NCBI GenBank assembly: GCA_036561085.1
Contig: DATBPY010000023.1
Location: 14,792-78,791 of the forward strand
Direction of reading: 5' to 3'
DNA: 64,000 bases
From: CAILHX01 sp036561085
GTDB lineage: Bacteria; Pseudomonadota; Gammaproteobacteria; Burkholderiales; Methylophilaceae
Shown: in pieces, positions 8,950-16,941 of the stretch
Layout of the letters: each line of letters opens with the position of its first letter
Numbering within the stretch: position 1 is the first letter of the stretch
Program-made: the position numbers and the translations under genes
The notes under the pieces: generated by a model
Told to the model about the DNA's origin: nothing
Seen by the model: only the letters and a program-made list of their open reading frames with translations
The model's database searches: none

Positions 8950-9288
8950 TTATTCGTCTTTACTGTTTTTGCTATCTTTAGAATCTTTACTATCCTTGCT
9001 GTCGTCATCCTTGCTATCTTCATCGTCTTTCGGTCTTACTGTGTTGCTCATGCTTGGATCGACCACGCCGTTCTTGATCTCGTCATCGGTCTTCTGCCAG
9101 CCGGAGAGTATGTGCGCGGGTGACTGCTTGGGGTTTTCTGCCATGCACACGCTAGGCTGTTTCTGCGCCAATCGGCATGCCGCGCCAATCGCTTGTGCGT
9201 CAGCCACTTTACTATCGACCAAACCGGCTAACTTATCGCAACCGTTGAGCATCAGAGCTGCCAATAAAAGTACGAGTATGCGCATCAT
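8950..9288 (-). CDS. Small putative lipoprotein with acidic Asp-Ser-Lys repeat tail
   Basis: A 112-residue protein I do not recognise. The N-terminus is a lipoprotein signal with lipobox LNGC (Cys17). Residues about 18-80 form a short domain with two further cysteines (CRLAQKQPSVC), possibly a disulfide, and the tail from about residue 85 is low complexity, dominated by DSK/DDSK units. It sits directly between rpe and gph, abutting the rpe stop, so it should be co-transcribed with them. The central part resembles short lipoproteins seen in betaproteobacteria, but no function can be given. Confidence 0.75.
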   Translation of the reverse strand: MMRILVLLLAALMLNGCDKLAGLVDSKVADAQAIGAACRLAQKQPSVCMAENPKQSPAHILSGWQKTDDEIKNGVVDPSMSNTVRPKDDEDSKDDDSKDSKDSKDSKNSKDE

Positions 9289-9987
9289 TTAGACCTTTCC
9301 TAGTTCGGCACGCAGGGCGCCTATAATGGAATCATAACGGTGCGGATCGCTTTCCTTGCCGGCGCCGAATAAGGCAGAACCAGCAACAAAAGTATCAGCT
9401 CCAGCACGGGCAATATCGGCAATATTAGCGACATTTACGCCGCCGTCAATCTCCAACCATATTTCACGCCCGGTCTCGGCAGTATAAGCGTCGATCTTGG
9501 CGCGCGCTAGACGTAGTTTGTTAAGCGCTTGAGGAATGAATTTTTGGCCGCCGAATCCGGGGTTCACCGACATCAGCAGGATCATGTCGATCTTGTCCAT
9601 CACGTAGTCCATGTAATCGAGCGGGGTGGCGGGATTGAACACCAACCCGGCTTTGCATCCGTTATCTTTGATCAATGCCAAGGTGCGATCGATATGATCG
9701 GAGCCTTCCGGGTGAAAAGTAATGATATTGGCGCCTGCTTTGGCGAAGTCGGGGATGATGCGGTCCACCGGTTTTACCATCAGATGTACATCAATGATGG
9801 CATCGGTGACCGGGCGTAATGCTTCGCATACCAGAGGGCCTATGGTCAGGTTAGGTACGAAATGGTTATCCATGACATCAAAGTGCACGATGTCAGCGCC
9901 TGAAGCGATCGCGTTAGTGACTTCTAGGCCCAGCGTGGCGAAATTGGCAGAAAGAATACTGGGGGCGATTCGAAACTGTTTACCCAT
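9289..9987 (-). CDS. rpe: Ribulose-phosphate 3-epimerase
   Basis: A 232-residue TIM-barrel enzyme that interconverts ribulose 5-phosphate and xylulose 5-phosphate. It shows IAPSILSANFA at the N-terminus, the metal His in VHFDVMDNHFVPN, VHLMV, SVNPGFGGQ and EIDGGVN, all hallmark segments. The start has GAGGA six bases upstream. In a methylotroph using the ribulose monophosphate cycle this epimerase would help regenerate the formaldehyde acceptor; that link is inference. It is the first gene of the rpe-lipoprotein-gph-trpE operon. Confidence 0.97.
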   Translation of the reverse strand: MGKQFRIAPSILSANFATLGLEVTNAIASGADIVHFDVMDNHFVPNLTIGPLVCEALRPVTDAIIDVHLMVKPVDRIIPDFAKAGANIITFHPEGSDHIDRTLALIKDNGCKAGLVFNPATPLDYMDYVMDKIDMILLMSVNPGFGGQKFIPQALNKLRLARAKIDAYTAETGREIWLEIDGGVNVANIADIARAGADTFVAGSALFGAGKESDPHRYDSIIGALRAELGKV

Positions 9988-10057
9988 GGCAAATCCTCAA
10001 CATAAAGGTGCAAAAGTGGCTATTTTAACCATAATTGCGTCTTAAAACATAGTTTAG

Positions 10058-10654
10058 TCAAAGTGCCAGATGCCGCAGCAAGCTGGTCGCCAGCTTATCG
10101 CGGTCGGTGGTCGCCGCCAAATCGGACATCTGCGTGACTTCCATGCCCTGGAAACCGCAAGGGTCTATGGCGTGGAATGGAGACAAGTCCATGTCTACGT
10201 TGAGGCTCAAACCGTGATAACAGCAGCTGTTCTTAAGTCGCAAACCCAGCGAAGCGATCTTGCGCTCATCTACATACACTCCGGGTGCGTCGCTACGTGC
10301 GACGGCCTGAATATGATCTTCTGCCAAGAGCGCGATCACGGCATCTTCCATTCGGCTGACCAGTTGTCGTACATTGATACCGTAGCGTTTGATGTCCACC
10401 AACAGATACACGATCATCTGCCCCGGACCGTGATAAGTGATCTTGCCGCCGCGGTCGGTTTGCACCACCGGGATATCGCTACGTAACGGAAGGGTGACGC
10501 CCTTTTTGTTCAAACCCAATGTATATACCGGAGCATGCTCGGTCAACCATAATTCGTCTGGAGTATGGTCTTTGCGGCTTGCGGTAAAGCTTTGCATGGC
10601 GTGCCAGGTGGTTTGATAGTCAGTCAATCCCAGCCGCTTGACAACGATATTCAC
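10058..10654 (-). CDS. lipB: Octanoyl-[acyl-carrier-protein]:protein octanoyltransferase
   Basis: A 198-residue transferase that moves octanoate from ACP to lipoyl domains. The RGGKITYHGPGQ motif is at about residues 68-79, Lys132 is in DERKIASLGLR, and the catalytic Cys166 is in DPCGFQGM. It starts with GTG overlapping the ybeD stop (GTGA). The neighbours dat and ybeD are the usual partners, but lipA is not next to it; it lies on the same strand near 25.3 kb. Confidence 0.96.
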   Translation of the reverse strand: MNIVVKRLGLTDYQTTWHAMQSFTASRKDHTPDELWLTEHAPVYTLGLNKKGVTLPLRSDIPVVQTDRGGKITYHGPGQMIVYLLVDIKRYGINVRQLVSRMEDAVIALLAEDHIQAVARSDAPGVYVDERKIASLGLRLKNSCCYHGLSLNVDMDLSPFHAIDPCGFQGMEVTQMSDLAATTDRDKLATSLLRHLAL

Positions 10655-10941
10655 AGTACCATACGCACCATGGGGTGAGCGGACAATTCACGATACAGAT
10701 CATCCAGTTGCGGTTTGGAAGTGGCATTGACAGTACAAGTCAAACTGACATATTTTCCGCCGGAACTGACCTTCTGCGTGACGCTGTCAGGATCAAAATC
10801 CGGCGCATGACGCATCACGATATCTTGCACCACCTGCAAAAATTCGACTTGCGCCTCTCCCACAATCTTCAGAGGAAAGTCGCAAGGGAATTCCAACAAG
10901 GTTTCCCGTTCTTCTACAGTGTTGGTAATGATTTTAGTCAT
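10651..10941 (-). CDS. ybeD: YbeD/DUF493 family protein
   Basis: A 96-residue cytosolic protein of the DUF493 (YbeD) family with an ACT-like fold, often found beside lipB. The start at 10941 is chosen because the ATG overlaps the dat stop (ATGA) and the upstream in-frame extension would lie inside dat. The LLEFPCDFPLKIVGE start segment is diagnostic, and the C-terminal LYRELSAHPMVRMVL resembles the family end. The molecular role is not established. Confidence 0.93.
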   Translation of the reverse strand: MTKIITNTVEERETLLEFPCDFPLKIVGEAQVEFLQVVQDIVMRHAPDFDPDSVTQKVSSGGKYVSLTCTVNATSKPQLDDLYRELSAHPMVRMVL

Positions 10942-11801
10942 AGTTGTGCCTGGCGCATCACGCGTTGTTTGTAATCCTGATAAAGGCCGTACATCTTTCG
11001 GAATATGGGGCCGGATTTGCCGTTTCCAATCATTTGCCCATCCAGTTCGATGATGGGCATGATCTCTTTGGTGGAAGAAGTGAGCCATAACTCGTCGGCT
11101 GCGCGTATTCTTGTTTCAGTAAAACTCCCTATTTCCATAGTGATGTCATGTGCTTGAGCGAGTTCCAGTATCAAGTCATAGGTGATACCGGGCAACAAGT
11201 GATTATCTTTGGGAGGGGCCAGGATGCACCCGCGTTCTACTGCGAATATATTACTAGCCGAGCCTTCGGTAAGTATGCCGTCACGAAACATGACCGTTTC
11301 CACTGCGCCTGCGTCTATTGCCAGTTGGCGCATCAGTACATTAGGCAGTAAGGCGATTGCCTTGATGTCGCAGCGATCCCAGCGATTATCCGCCGCGCTG
11401 ATGGCTTTGATGCCAGCTTCGCACTGTGCCTGCGTTGAAGTCACCAACGGGTTGCTCATCATGAACACGGTGGGCGGTGTGTTCCTGGGAAAAGCATGGT
11501 CGCGCGGAGCTACGCCACGGGTGATATGCAGATAAACAGACTGGTCTTCGCTTTCATTATTAGCTACCAGTTCGCTGATCAGTTTCGTCCATTCCGCGTC
11601 GGAGTAAGGGTTATCCAGACGAATGCCATTGAGGCTGGCTTGCAGGCGCTTTAGATGTTCCTGTAACCTGAAAAGATGGCGTGAGTAGACGGGAATGACC
11701 TCGTAAACGCCATCACCAAAGATAAAACCGCGATCCAGCACCGGTATGAAGGCTTGTTCTATCGGCAGGAATTTTCCATTGAGATAAACGATTTGCGACA
11801 T
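10938..11801 (-). CDS. dat: D-amino-acid / branched-chain-type aminotransferase (class IV)
   Basis: A 287-residue PLP enzyme of fold-type IV. The VLDRGFIFGDGVYEVI segment, the probable PLP Lys147 in RCDIKAIALLPNVL, EGSASNIFAV and LWLTSSTKEIMPI are present. The gene position dat-ybeD-lipB and the length favour D-alanine transaminase over IlvE. D-Ala/D-Glu supply for peptidoglycan is the likely role; an alternative is aminodeoxychorismate lyase-like activity. It starts three bases after the metH stop. Confidence 0.9.
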   Translation of the reverse strand: MSQIVYLNGKFLPIEQAFIPVLDRGFIFGDGVYEVIPVYSRHLFRLQEHLKRLQASLNGIRLDNPYSDAEWTKLISELVANNESEDQSVYLHITRGVAPRDHAFPRNTPPTVFMMSNPLVTSTQAQCEAGIKAISAADNRWDRCDIKAIALLPNVLMRQLAIDAGAVETVMFRDGILTEGSASNIFAVERGCILAPPKDNHLLPGITYDLILELAQAHDITMEIGSFTETRIRAADELWLTSSTKEIMPIIELDGQMIGNGKSGPIFRKMYGLYQDYKQRVMRQAQL

Positions 11802-11804
11802 ACG

Positions 11805-14800
11805 TTACTCCAGATTAGGTGCCAGCCAGCGTTCCAGATAATCTTTGGATAGGCCGCGCCGTTCGGCCATATCGGCTAGCTGGTCTTTGCCTATTTTGTC
11901 CACGCTGAAATATTTAGATTCGGCATGGGCAAAGTAGAAACCGGAAACCGATGCCGCAGGCAGCATGGCAAATGATTCCGTAAGTGTCATGCCTATCTCT
12001 TCACACCCCAGGAATCTGAATAGATCTGCCTTGACCGTATGGTCGGGGCAAGCTGGGTAACCGGGAGCCGGACGTATCCCCTGGTATTGTTCCTTGATCA
12101 TTGCTTCTACGGTTAAATCCTCATTGGCGGCATAACCCCAGAAATCGGTGCGTACACGTTGGTGCAGATATTCGGCAAAGGCCTCTGCCAGGCGGTCTGC
12201 CAGTGCCTTGAGCATGATGCTGTTGTAATCGTCGTTATTGGCTTCGAATTTTTGTAGCTGTTTTTCAATGCCGATGCCGCTGGTGACAGCGAAGAGTCCG
12301 ATATAGTCTGGAGTACCTTTAGGCGCGATGAAGTCTGCTAGGCATTGATTCGGCTTGGGCACGCCATCGATCACAGGTTTCTCGGTCTGCTGACGCATGC
12401 CGTAGTAAGTGAATGCAACTTCCGAGCGGGTCTCGTCGCTATAGATCTCGATGTCGTCGTCATGCACGCTGTTGGCAGGCAGCAGTGCTACCACGCCGTT
12501 GGCGGTGAACCAGCGACCATCTATGATCTGCTTGAGCATCAGGCGCGCATCATTGAATACTCTGGTCGCAGCTTCACCCACCACCTCATCCTTCAGTATC
12601 GCCGGATACGCACCTGCCAGATCCCATGTCTGGAAGAACGGGCCCCAGTCTATGTATTGGGCAATAGAGATCAAATCTATATTGCTTAGTACGCGGCGTC
12701 CGATGAACTTGGGTTTGACCGGCGCATACTGGCCGGTGAATTCTAATTTAGCCTTGTTTGCACGTGCCCCCGCGATACTCAGCATCGGTGTGCCTTTTTT
12801 ATTGGCATGCTGGGTACGTGCTTTTTCGTAGTCATTCGCCACTTCGGCGATGTAAGCATCCCGCTGTTCCGGCGTGAGCAGCGACTGCATCACCGCTACC
12901 GAGCGTGACGCATCAGGCACATACACCACCGGCCCGTCATAATGCGGAGCGATCTTGACTGCAGTGTGGGCACGGGAAGTGGTTGCGCCGCCGATCAGCA
13001 ATGGTGTTTTCAGGCCCAAAAAATACGGGTCGCGCTGCATTTCCCTGGCCACATGCGCCATCTCTTCCAGAGAAGGTGTGATCAGGCCAGACAAACCGAC
13101 AATGTCCGCATTCTCAGCTTTTGCCATCGCCAAGATCTCTGAAGTCGGCACCATGACGCCCATATTCACCACTTCGAAGTTATTACATTGCAACACCACC
13201 GATACGATGTTTTTACCGATATCGTGCACGTCACCCTTGACCGTGGCGATGACGATCTTACCTTTAGCTTTGGCTTTGAAGCCGGTACGCTGCTCTTCCT
13301 TCAGTTTTTCTTCTTCGATGAACGGGATCAAATGTGCCACGGCCTGCTTCATGACGCGTGCCGATTTGACCACCTGTGGCAGGAACATCTTGCCTTGCCC
13401 GAACAGATCGCCCACTATATTCATGCCGTCCATCAATGGACCTTCGATAACATTGATCGGCCGCCCGCCATCATTGAATACCTGCTGGCGCGCTTCTTCG
13501 GTGTCCTCGACGATAAAGTCGGTGATGCCATGCACCAATGCGTGTGCAATGCGTTTACCGACCGGCACCGGAGCTTCAGGCGTACCGCGCCATTCCAATG
13601 TCGCTTCTTCTTTTTTGCCGCTGCCGGTCAAGGTCGCAGCAAACTCTATCATGCGTTCAGTCGCATCCGGACGACGATTGAGCACCACATCTTCGGCGCG
13701 TTCGCGCAGTTCGGCGGGCAAGTCGTCATATACCCCGACCATACCGGCATTGACGATACCCATGGTCATGCCTGCCTTAATAGCGTGATACAGAAATACG
13801 GTATGGATCGCTTCGCGGGCAGGGTCATTACCGCGGAAACTGAAACTGACGTTGGAAACACCGCCGGAAATCTTGGCATAAGGCAGGTTTTCTTTGATCC
13901 AGCGCGTGGCATTAATGAAATCCACCGCATAGTTGTTATGCTCTTCAATACCTGTGGCAATGGCAAAGATATTGGGGTCGAAAATGATATCTTCCGGCGG
14001 AAAGTCGACCTTTTCAACCAATAGATCGTAGGCGCGTTTACAGATAGCAGTCTTGCGCTCAAAAGTATCTGCCTGGCCCTGTTCGTCGAACGCCATCACG
14101 ATCACTGCCGCGCCATAACGGCGGCAAAGCTTGGCCTGGCGCAGGAATTCCTGCTCGCCTTCTTTCATGGAGATCGAATTGACAATGGACTTGCCTTGAA
14201 CGCACTTCAAACCTGCTTCGATCACCGACCACTTGGATGAGTCGATCATGACCGGAACGCGCGCGATATCAGGCTCGGATGCAATCAGGTTGAGGAAGTG
14301 AGTCATGGCGGCAACCGCATCCAGCATGCCTTCATCCATGTTGATATCGATGACCTGGGCGCCGTTTTCTACCTGTTGTCGTGCGACAGCTAGAGCTTGA
14401 TCGAATTGGCCACCCAGAATCATGCGCGCAAACGCTTTGGAGCCGGTGACATTGGTGCGCTCGCCGACGTTGACGAACAGCGAAGTGTCATCAATGGTAA
14501 AGGGTTCCAAACCGGACAGTCGCGTCGCATGTTGCGGTGCCGAAGGCTTGCGCGGAGCGATCTTACTCACCGTTTCGGCGATGGCCTGGATATGCGGCGG
14601 CGTAGTGCCGCAGCACCCGCCGGCGACGTTAACCAGACCGCTCTCGGCGAATTCTCTGATGAGCGAAGAAGTATCTGCCGGTTTTTCGTCAAAGCCGGTA
14701 TCGCTCATGGGGTTGGGCAATCCGGCATTGGGATAAATGCAGACAAAAGTGTCGGAGGTTCTGGAGATTTCTTCGGCATAAGGTCGCATCAAAGCTGCAC

Positions 14801-15635
14801 CTAATGCGCAATTCAAGCCCACAGTAAGCGGCTTGGCATGGCGTACCGAATTCCAGAATGCGGTAACTGTTTGTCCGGAAAGAATACGTCCGGAAGCATC
14901 GGTGACCGTGCCTGAGATCATGATAGGCAGGCGTTTGCCGCTTTCTTCAAAGAAGGTGTCTATGGCAAACAATGCGGCTTTGCAATTGAGTGTGTCGAAG
15001 ATGGTTTCCACCAGCAGGATATCCGCGCCGCCTTCCACCAAACCCCGCGTTTGTTCCAGGTAGGCTGCGACGAGTTGGTCGAAAGTCACGTTGCGTGCTG
15101 CAGGGTCGTTCACATCAGGAGAGATGGACGCGGTTTTAGGGGTGGGTCCAAGAGCACCGGCAACGAAACGGGGTTTATCCGGAGTGGAATATTTGTCGCA
15201 TGCGGCGCGCGCGATCCTGGCGGCTTCCACATTCATTTCGTAGGCCAGATGACCCATGTGGTAATCGTCTTGCGCTACGGTGGTCGCGCCAAAGGTATTG
15301 GTTTCAACGATATCGGCACCTGCTGCCAGATAGTTTTCGTGGATTTCCTGAATGATTTGAGGCTGAGTCAGGGTCAGGAGTTCGTTATTACCCTTAACGA
15401 ATAATTCACGCGAGGGTACGGCTGGCGGCGCATGGTTCTTACCGCAGTTACAGCCGGTACCTTTGGGGCAGAATTCGATGCTGCCATCGCCGGGTTTGAA
15501 ATCAGCGAAGCGTACGCCGCGATAGTCAGCCTCGGTCAGCTTGTATTGCTGAATCATGGTGCCCATGGCGCCGTCGAGAATGAGGATGCGCCGGGACAAC
15601 AAGTCGCGCAATAATGTTTCTGTAGGGGAAATCAC
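11805..15635 (-). CDS. metH: Cobalamin-dependent methionine synthase
   Basis: A 1276-residue enzyme that transfers a methyl group from methyltetrahydrofolate to homocysteine through cobalamin. The order is homocysteine-binding domain (about 1-370, zinc Cys pair in GGCCGTTP), pterin-binding domain (about 385-660), cobalamin domain (about 690-930, base-off His in KGDVHDIGKNIV) and the AdoMet reactivation domain at the C-terminus (RPAPGYPACPDH). The start is a GTG. Residues about 47-80 carry an insertion absent from E. coli MetH, containing Cys56, Cys62 and Cys64. It lies 14 bp after the EAL/HDOD gene and 3 bp before dat. Confidence 0.97.
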   Translation of the reverse strand: MISPTETLLRDLLSRRILILDGAMGTMIQQYKLTEADYRGVRFADFKPGDGSIEFCPKGTGCNCGKNHAPPAVPSRELFVKGNNELLTLTQPQIIQEIHENYLAAGADIVETNTFGATTVAQDDYHMGHLAYEMNVEAARIARAACDKYSTPDKPRFVAGALGPTPKTASISPDVNDPAARNVTFDQLVAAYLEQTRGLVEGGADILLVETIFDTLNCKAALFAIDTFFEESGKRLPIMISGTVTDASGRILSGQTVTAFWNSVRHAKPLTVGLNCALGAALMRPYAEEISRTSDTFVCIYPNAGLPNPMSDTGFDEKPADTSSLIREFAESGLVNVAGGCCGTTPPHIQAIAETVSKIAPRKPSAPQHATRLSGLEPFTIDDTSLFVNVGERTNVTGSKAFARMILGGQFDQALAVARQQVENGAQVIDINMDEGMLDAVAAMTHFLNLIASEPDIARVPVMIDSSKWSVIEAGLKCVQGKSIVNSISMKEGEQEFLRQAKLCRRYGAAVIVMAFDEQGQADTFERKTAICKRAYDLLVEKVDFPPEDIIFDPNIFAIATGIEEHNNYAVDFINATRWIKENLPYAKISGGVSNVSFSFRGNDPAREAIHTVFLYHAIKAGMTMGIVNAGMVGVYDDLPAELRERAEDVVLNRRPDATERMIEFAATLTGSGKKEEATLEWRGTPEAPVPVGKRIAHALVHGITDFIVEDTEEARQQVFNDGGRPINVIEGPLMDGMNIVGDLFGQGKMFLPQVVKSARVMKQAVAHLIPFIEEEKLKEEQRTGFKAKAKGKIVIATVKGDVHDIGKNIVSVVLQCNNFEVVNMGVMVPTSEILAMAKAENADIVGLSGLITPSLEEMAHVAREMQRDPYFLGLKTPLLIGGATTSRAHTAVKIAPHYDGPVVYVPDASRSVAVMQSLLTPEQRDAYIAEVANDYEKARTQHANKKGTPMLSIAGARANKAKLEFTGQYAPVKPKFIGRRVLSNIDLISIAQYIDWGPFFQTWDLAGAYPAILKDEVVGEAATRVFNDARLMLKQIIDGRWFTANGVVALLPANSVHDDDIEIYSDETRSEVAFTYYGMRQQTEKPVIDGVPKPNQCLADFIAPKGTPDYIGLFAVTSGIGIEKQLQKFEANNDDYNSIMLKALADRLAEAFAEYLHQRVRTDFWGYAANEDLTVEAMIKEQYQGIRPAPGYPACPDHTVKADLFRFLGCEEIGMTLTESFAMLPAASVSGFYFAHAESKYFSVDKIGKDQLADMAERRGLSKDYLERWLAPNLE

Positions 15636-15649
15636 TTCTGGTTTTGTAT

Positions 15650-16897
15650 TTAGTTTGCGTCTTTGTGCAGATTACCGGCCCATTGCATTGCTGCCAGTTG
15701 TGCATCGCTGAGTTGAACAGGGCTGATATTCAACTCTTTTAATAGCTCAGCGACAGCATCGAATTCTTCGGTTTCACATTTTTCTACCAATAATAGTAAT
15801 TTGCCAAGGAACCCTTCACGGTTAAGGATCGCTTGCCGTACTTCGTCTATCAGGCCTAATTGATCGAGAATCTCATTAATATCGACCCCAAGCGCTGCAT
15901 CCACCAAAGACAGGATGCCTGTCATAAAAGCGTGGTCGGTGGCTTCCTGAGATGCATAACGCTTGTCTACATGGTGCTGACTGAGAAGTTCCATGGTCTT
16001 TGCCCGAACCGCGGCCATTTGCATCAACGGGCCGGCTGCCGTATTGCCGCTTTTTGCGTACATCAACAGTTGCACCCACCGTTGTAGTTGCTGGCGACCG
16101 AGAATGACCAAAGCCTGGTGCAGAGTACCTATCTTACGCGTTAAACCCATGCCTACCGAGTTGACCAGGCGTAATAGGCCCAACATCAGATCGGGGCTTT
16201 CCTTGAAAGGGCGCTCGATCTCGTCTACTTCGGCATCACTCATGAGCAGGCCAAGCGCACGTAATAGAGTGATTTGATTAGGGTTACTCTTTTTTGTCGA
16301 GAGTACCGAAGGTTTAGCAAAGAAATAGCCTTGATAGAGATTGAAATTCAATGTCTTGAAGTAATCGAATTCCTCTTGGGTCTCTACTTTTTCGGCCAAC
16401 ATTTTAAGGTGCGGCCAACGCTTGAGAATAGTTAAAGTCTTGGTGATCTCCTCACGGCTGGAGAGCATGACATCGAATTTGATGATATCCACGATGGGGA
16501 ATAATGCGTCATAGACAGGCGTATATTCAAAATCATCCAGTGCCAAGCGGAATCCCTGAGCCTTGAGTTGGCGGCAACGCTCTATCACGTCGTTATCAAT
16601 TTCTACCGTTTCCAGTAGTTCTATGACGATACGATTGTGAGGCAGCAATTCCAGCACATCACCCATTAACAGGGAGCGTGAGACATTGATGAAACCGGCA
16701 TGATTCTCCAAGACGCTATCCAGACCCAGTTCACTGATCGTGTTGATAATGACAGTGGCCGAGGCCAGCAGATCATCGGTTACACCCGCGGTAAGATGCT
16801 GACCGGAGCGGAACAATAATTCGTAGGCAAAAGTCCCCTGCTGGGCATCCAGAATAGGCTGCCTTCCAAGGAAAATCTCTGTTGACTGATCATTCAT
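15650..16897 (-). CDS. EAL-HDOD (YuxH-like) signalling protein
   Basis: A 415-residue cytosolic protein with an N-terminal EAL-like domain (about 5-210) and a C-terminal HDOD domain (about 215-410). The EAL position reads FAYELLFR (Glu-Leu-Leu), and several metal ligands of active phosphodiesterases are not evident, so catalytic activity is doubtful. YuxH-type proteins are thought to act through protein-protein contacts. The HDOD part has LGLLRLVNSVGMGL and ALVILGRQQLQRWVQLL. It is a close paralogue of the C-terminal two thirds of the next gene upstream, suggesting duplication. It is probably co-transcribed with metH. Confidence 0.87.
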   Translation of the reverse strand: MNDQSTEIFLGRQPILDAQQGTFAYELLFRSGQHLTAGVTDDLLASATVIINTISELGLDSVLENHAGFINVSRSLLMGDVLELLPHNRIVIELLETVEIDNDVIERCRQLKAQGFRLALDDFEYTPVYDALFPIVDIIKFDVMLSSREEITKTLTILKRWPHLKMLAEKVETQEEFDYFKTLNFNLYQGYFFAKPSVLSTKKSNPNQITLLRALGLLMSDAEVDEIERPFKESPDLMLGLLRLVNSVGMGLTRKIGTLHQALVILGRQQLQRWVQLLMYAKSGNTAAGPLMQMAAVRAKTMELLSQHHVDKRYASQEATDHAFMTGILSLVDAALGVDINEILDQLGLIDEVRQAILNREGFLGKLLLLVEKCETEEFDAVAELLKELNISPVQLSDAQLAAMQWAGNLHKDAN

Positions 16898-16941
16898 GCG
16901 TTATTAATTTTCGATACCAGTTGCAAATTTAAGTTCAAATG

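Noticed and set aside
12955..14024. Two long open frames (277 and 278 codons) antisense to metH
   Set aside because: Both are shadows of the high-GC third positions of metH, with no family similarity or ribosome-binding site.
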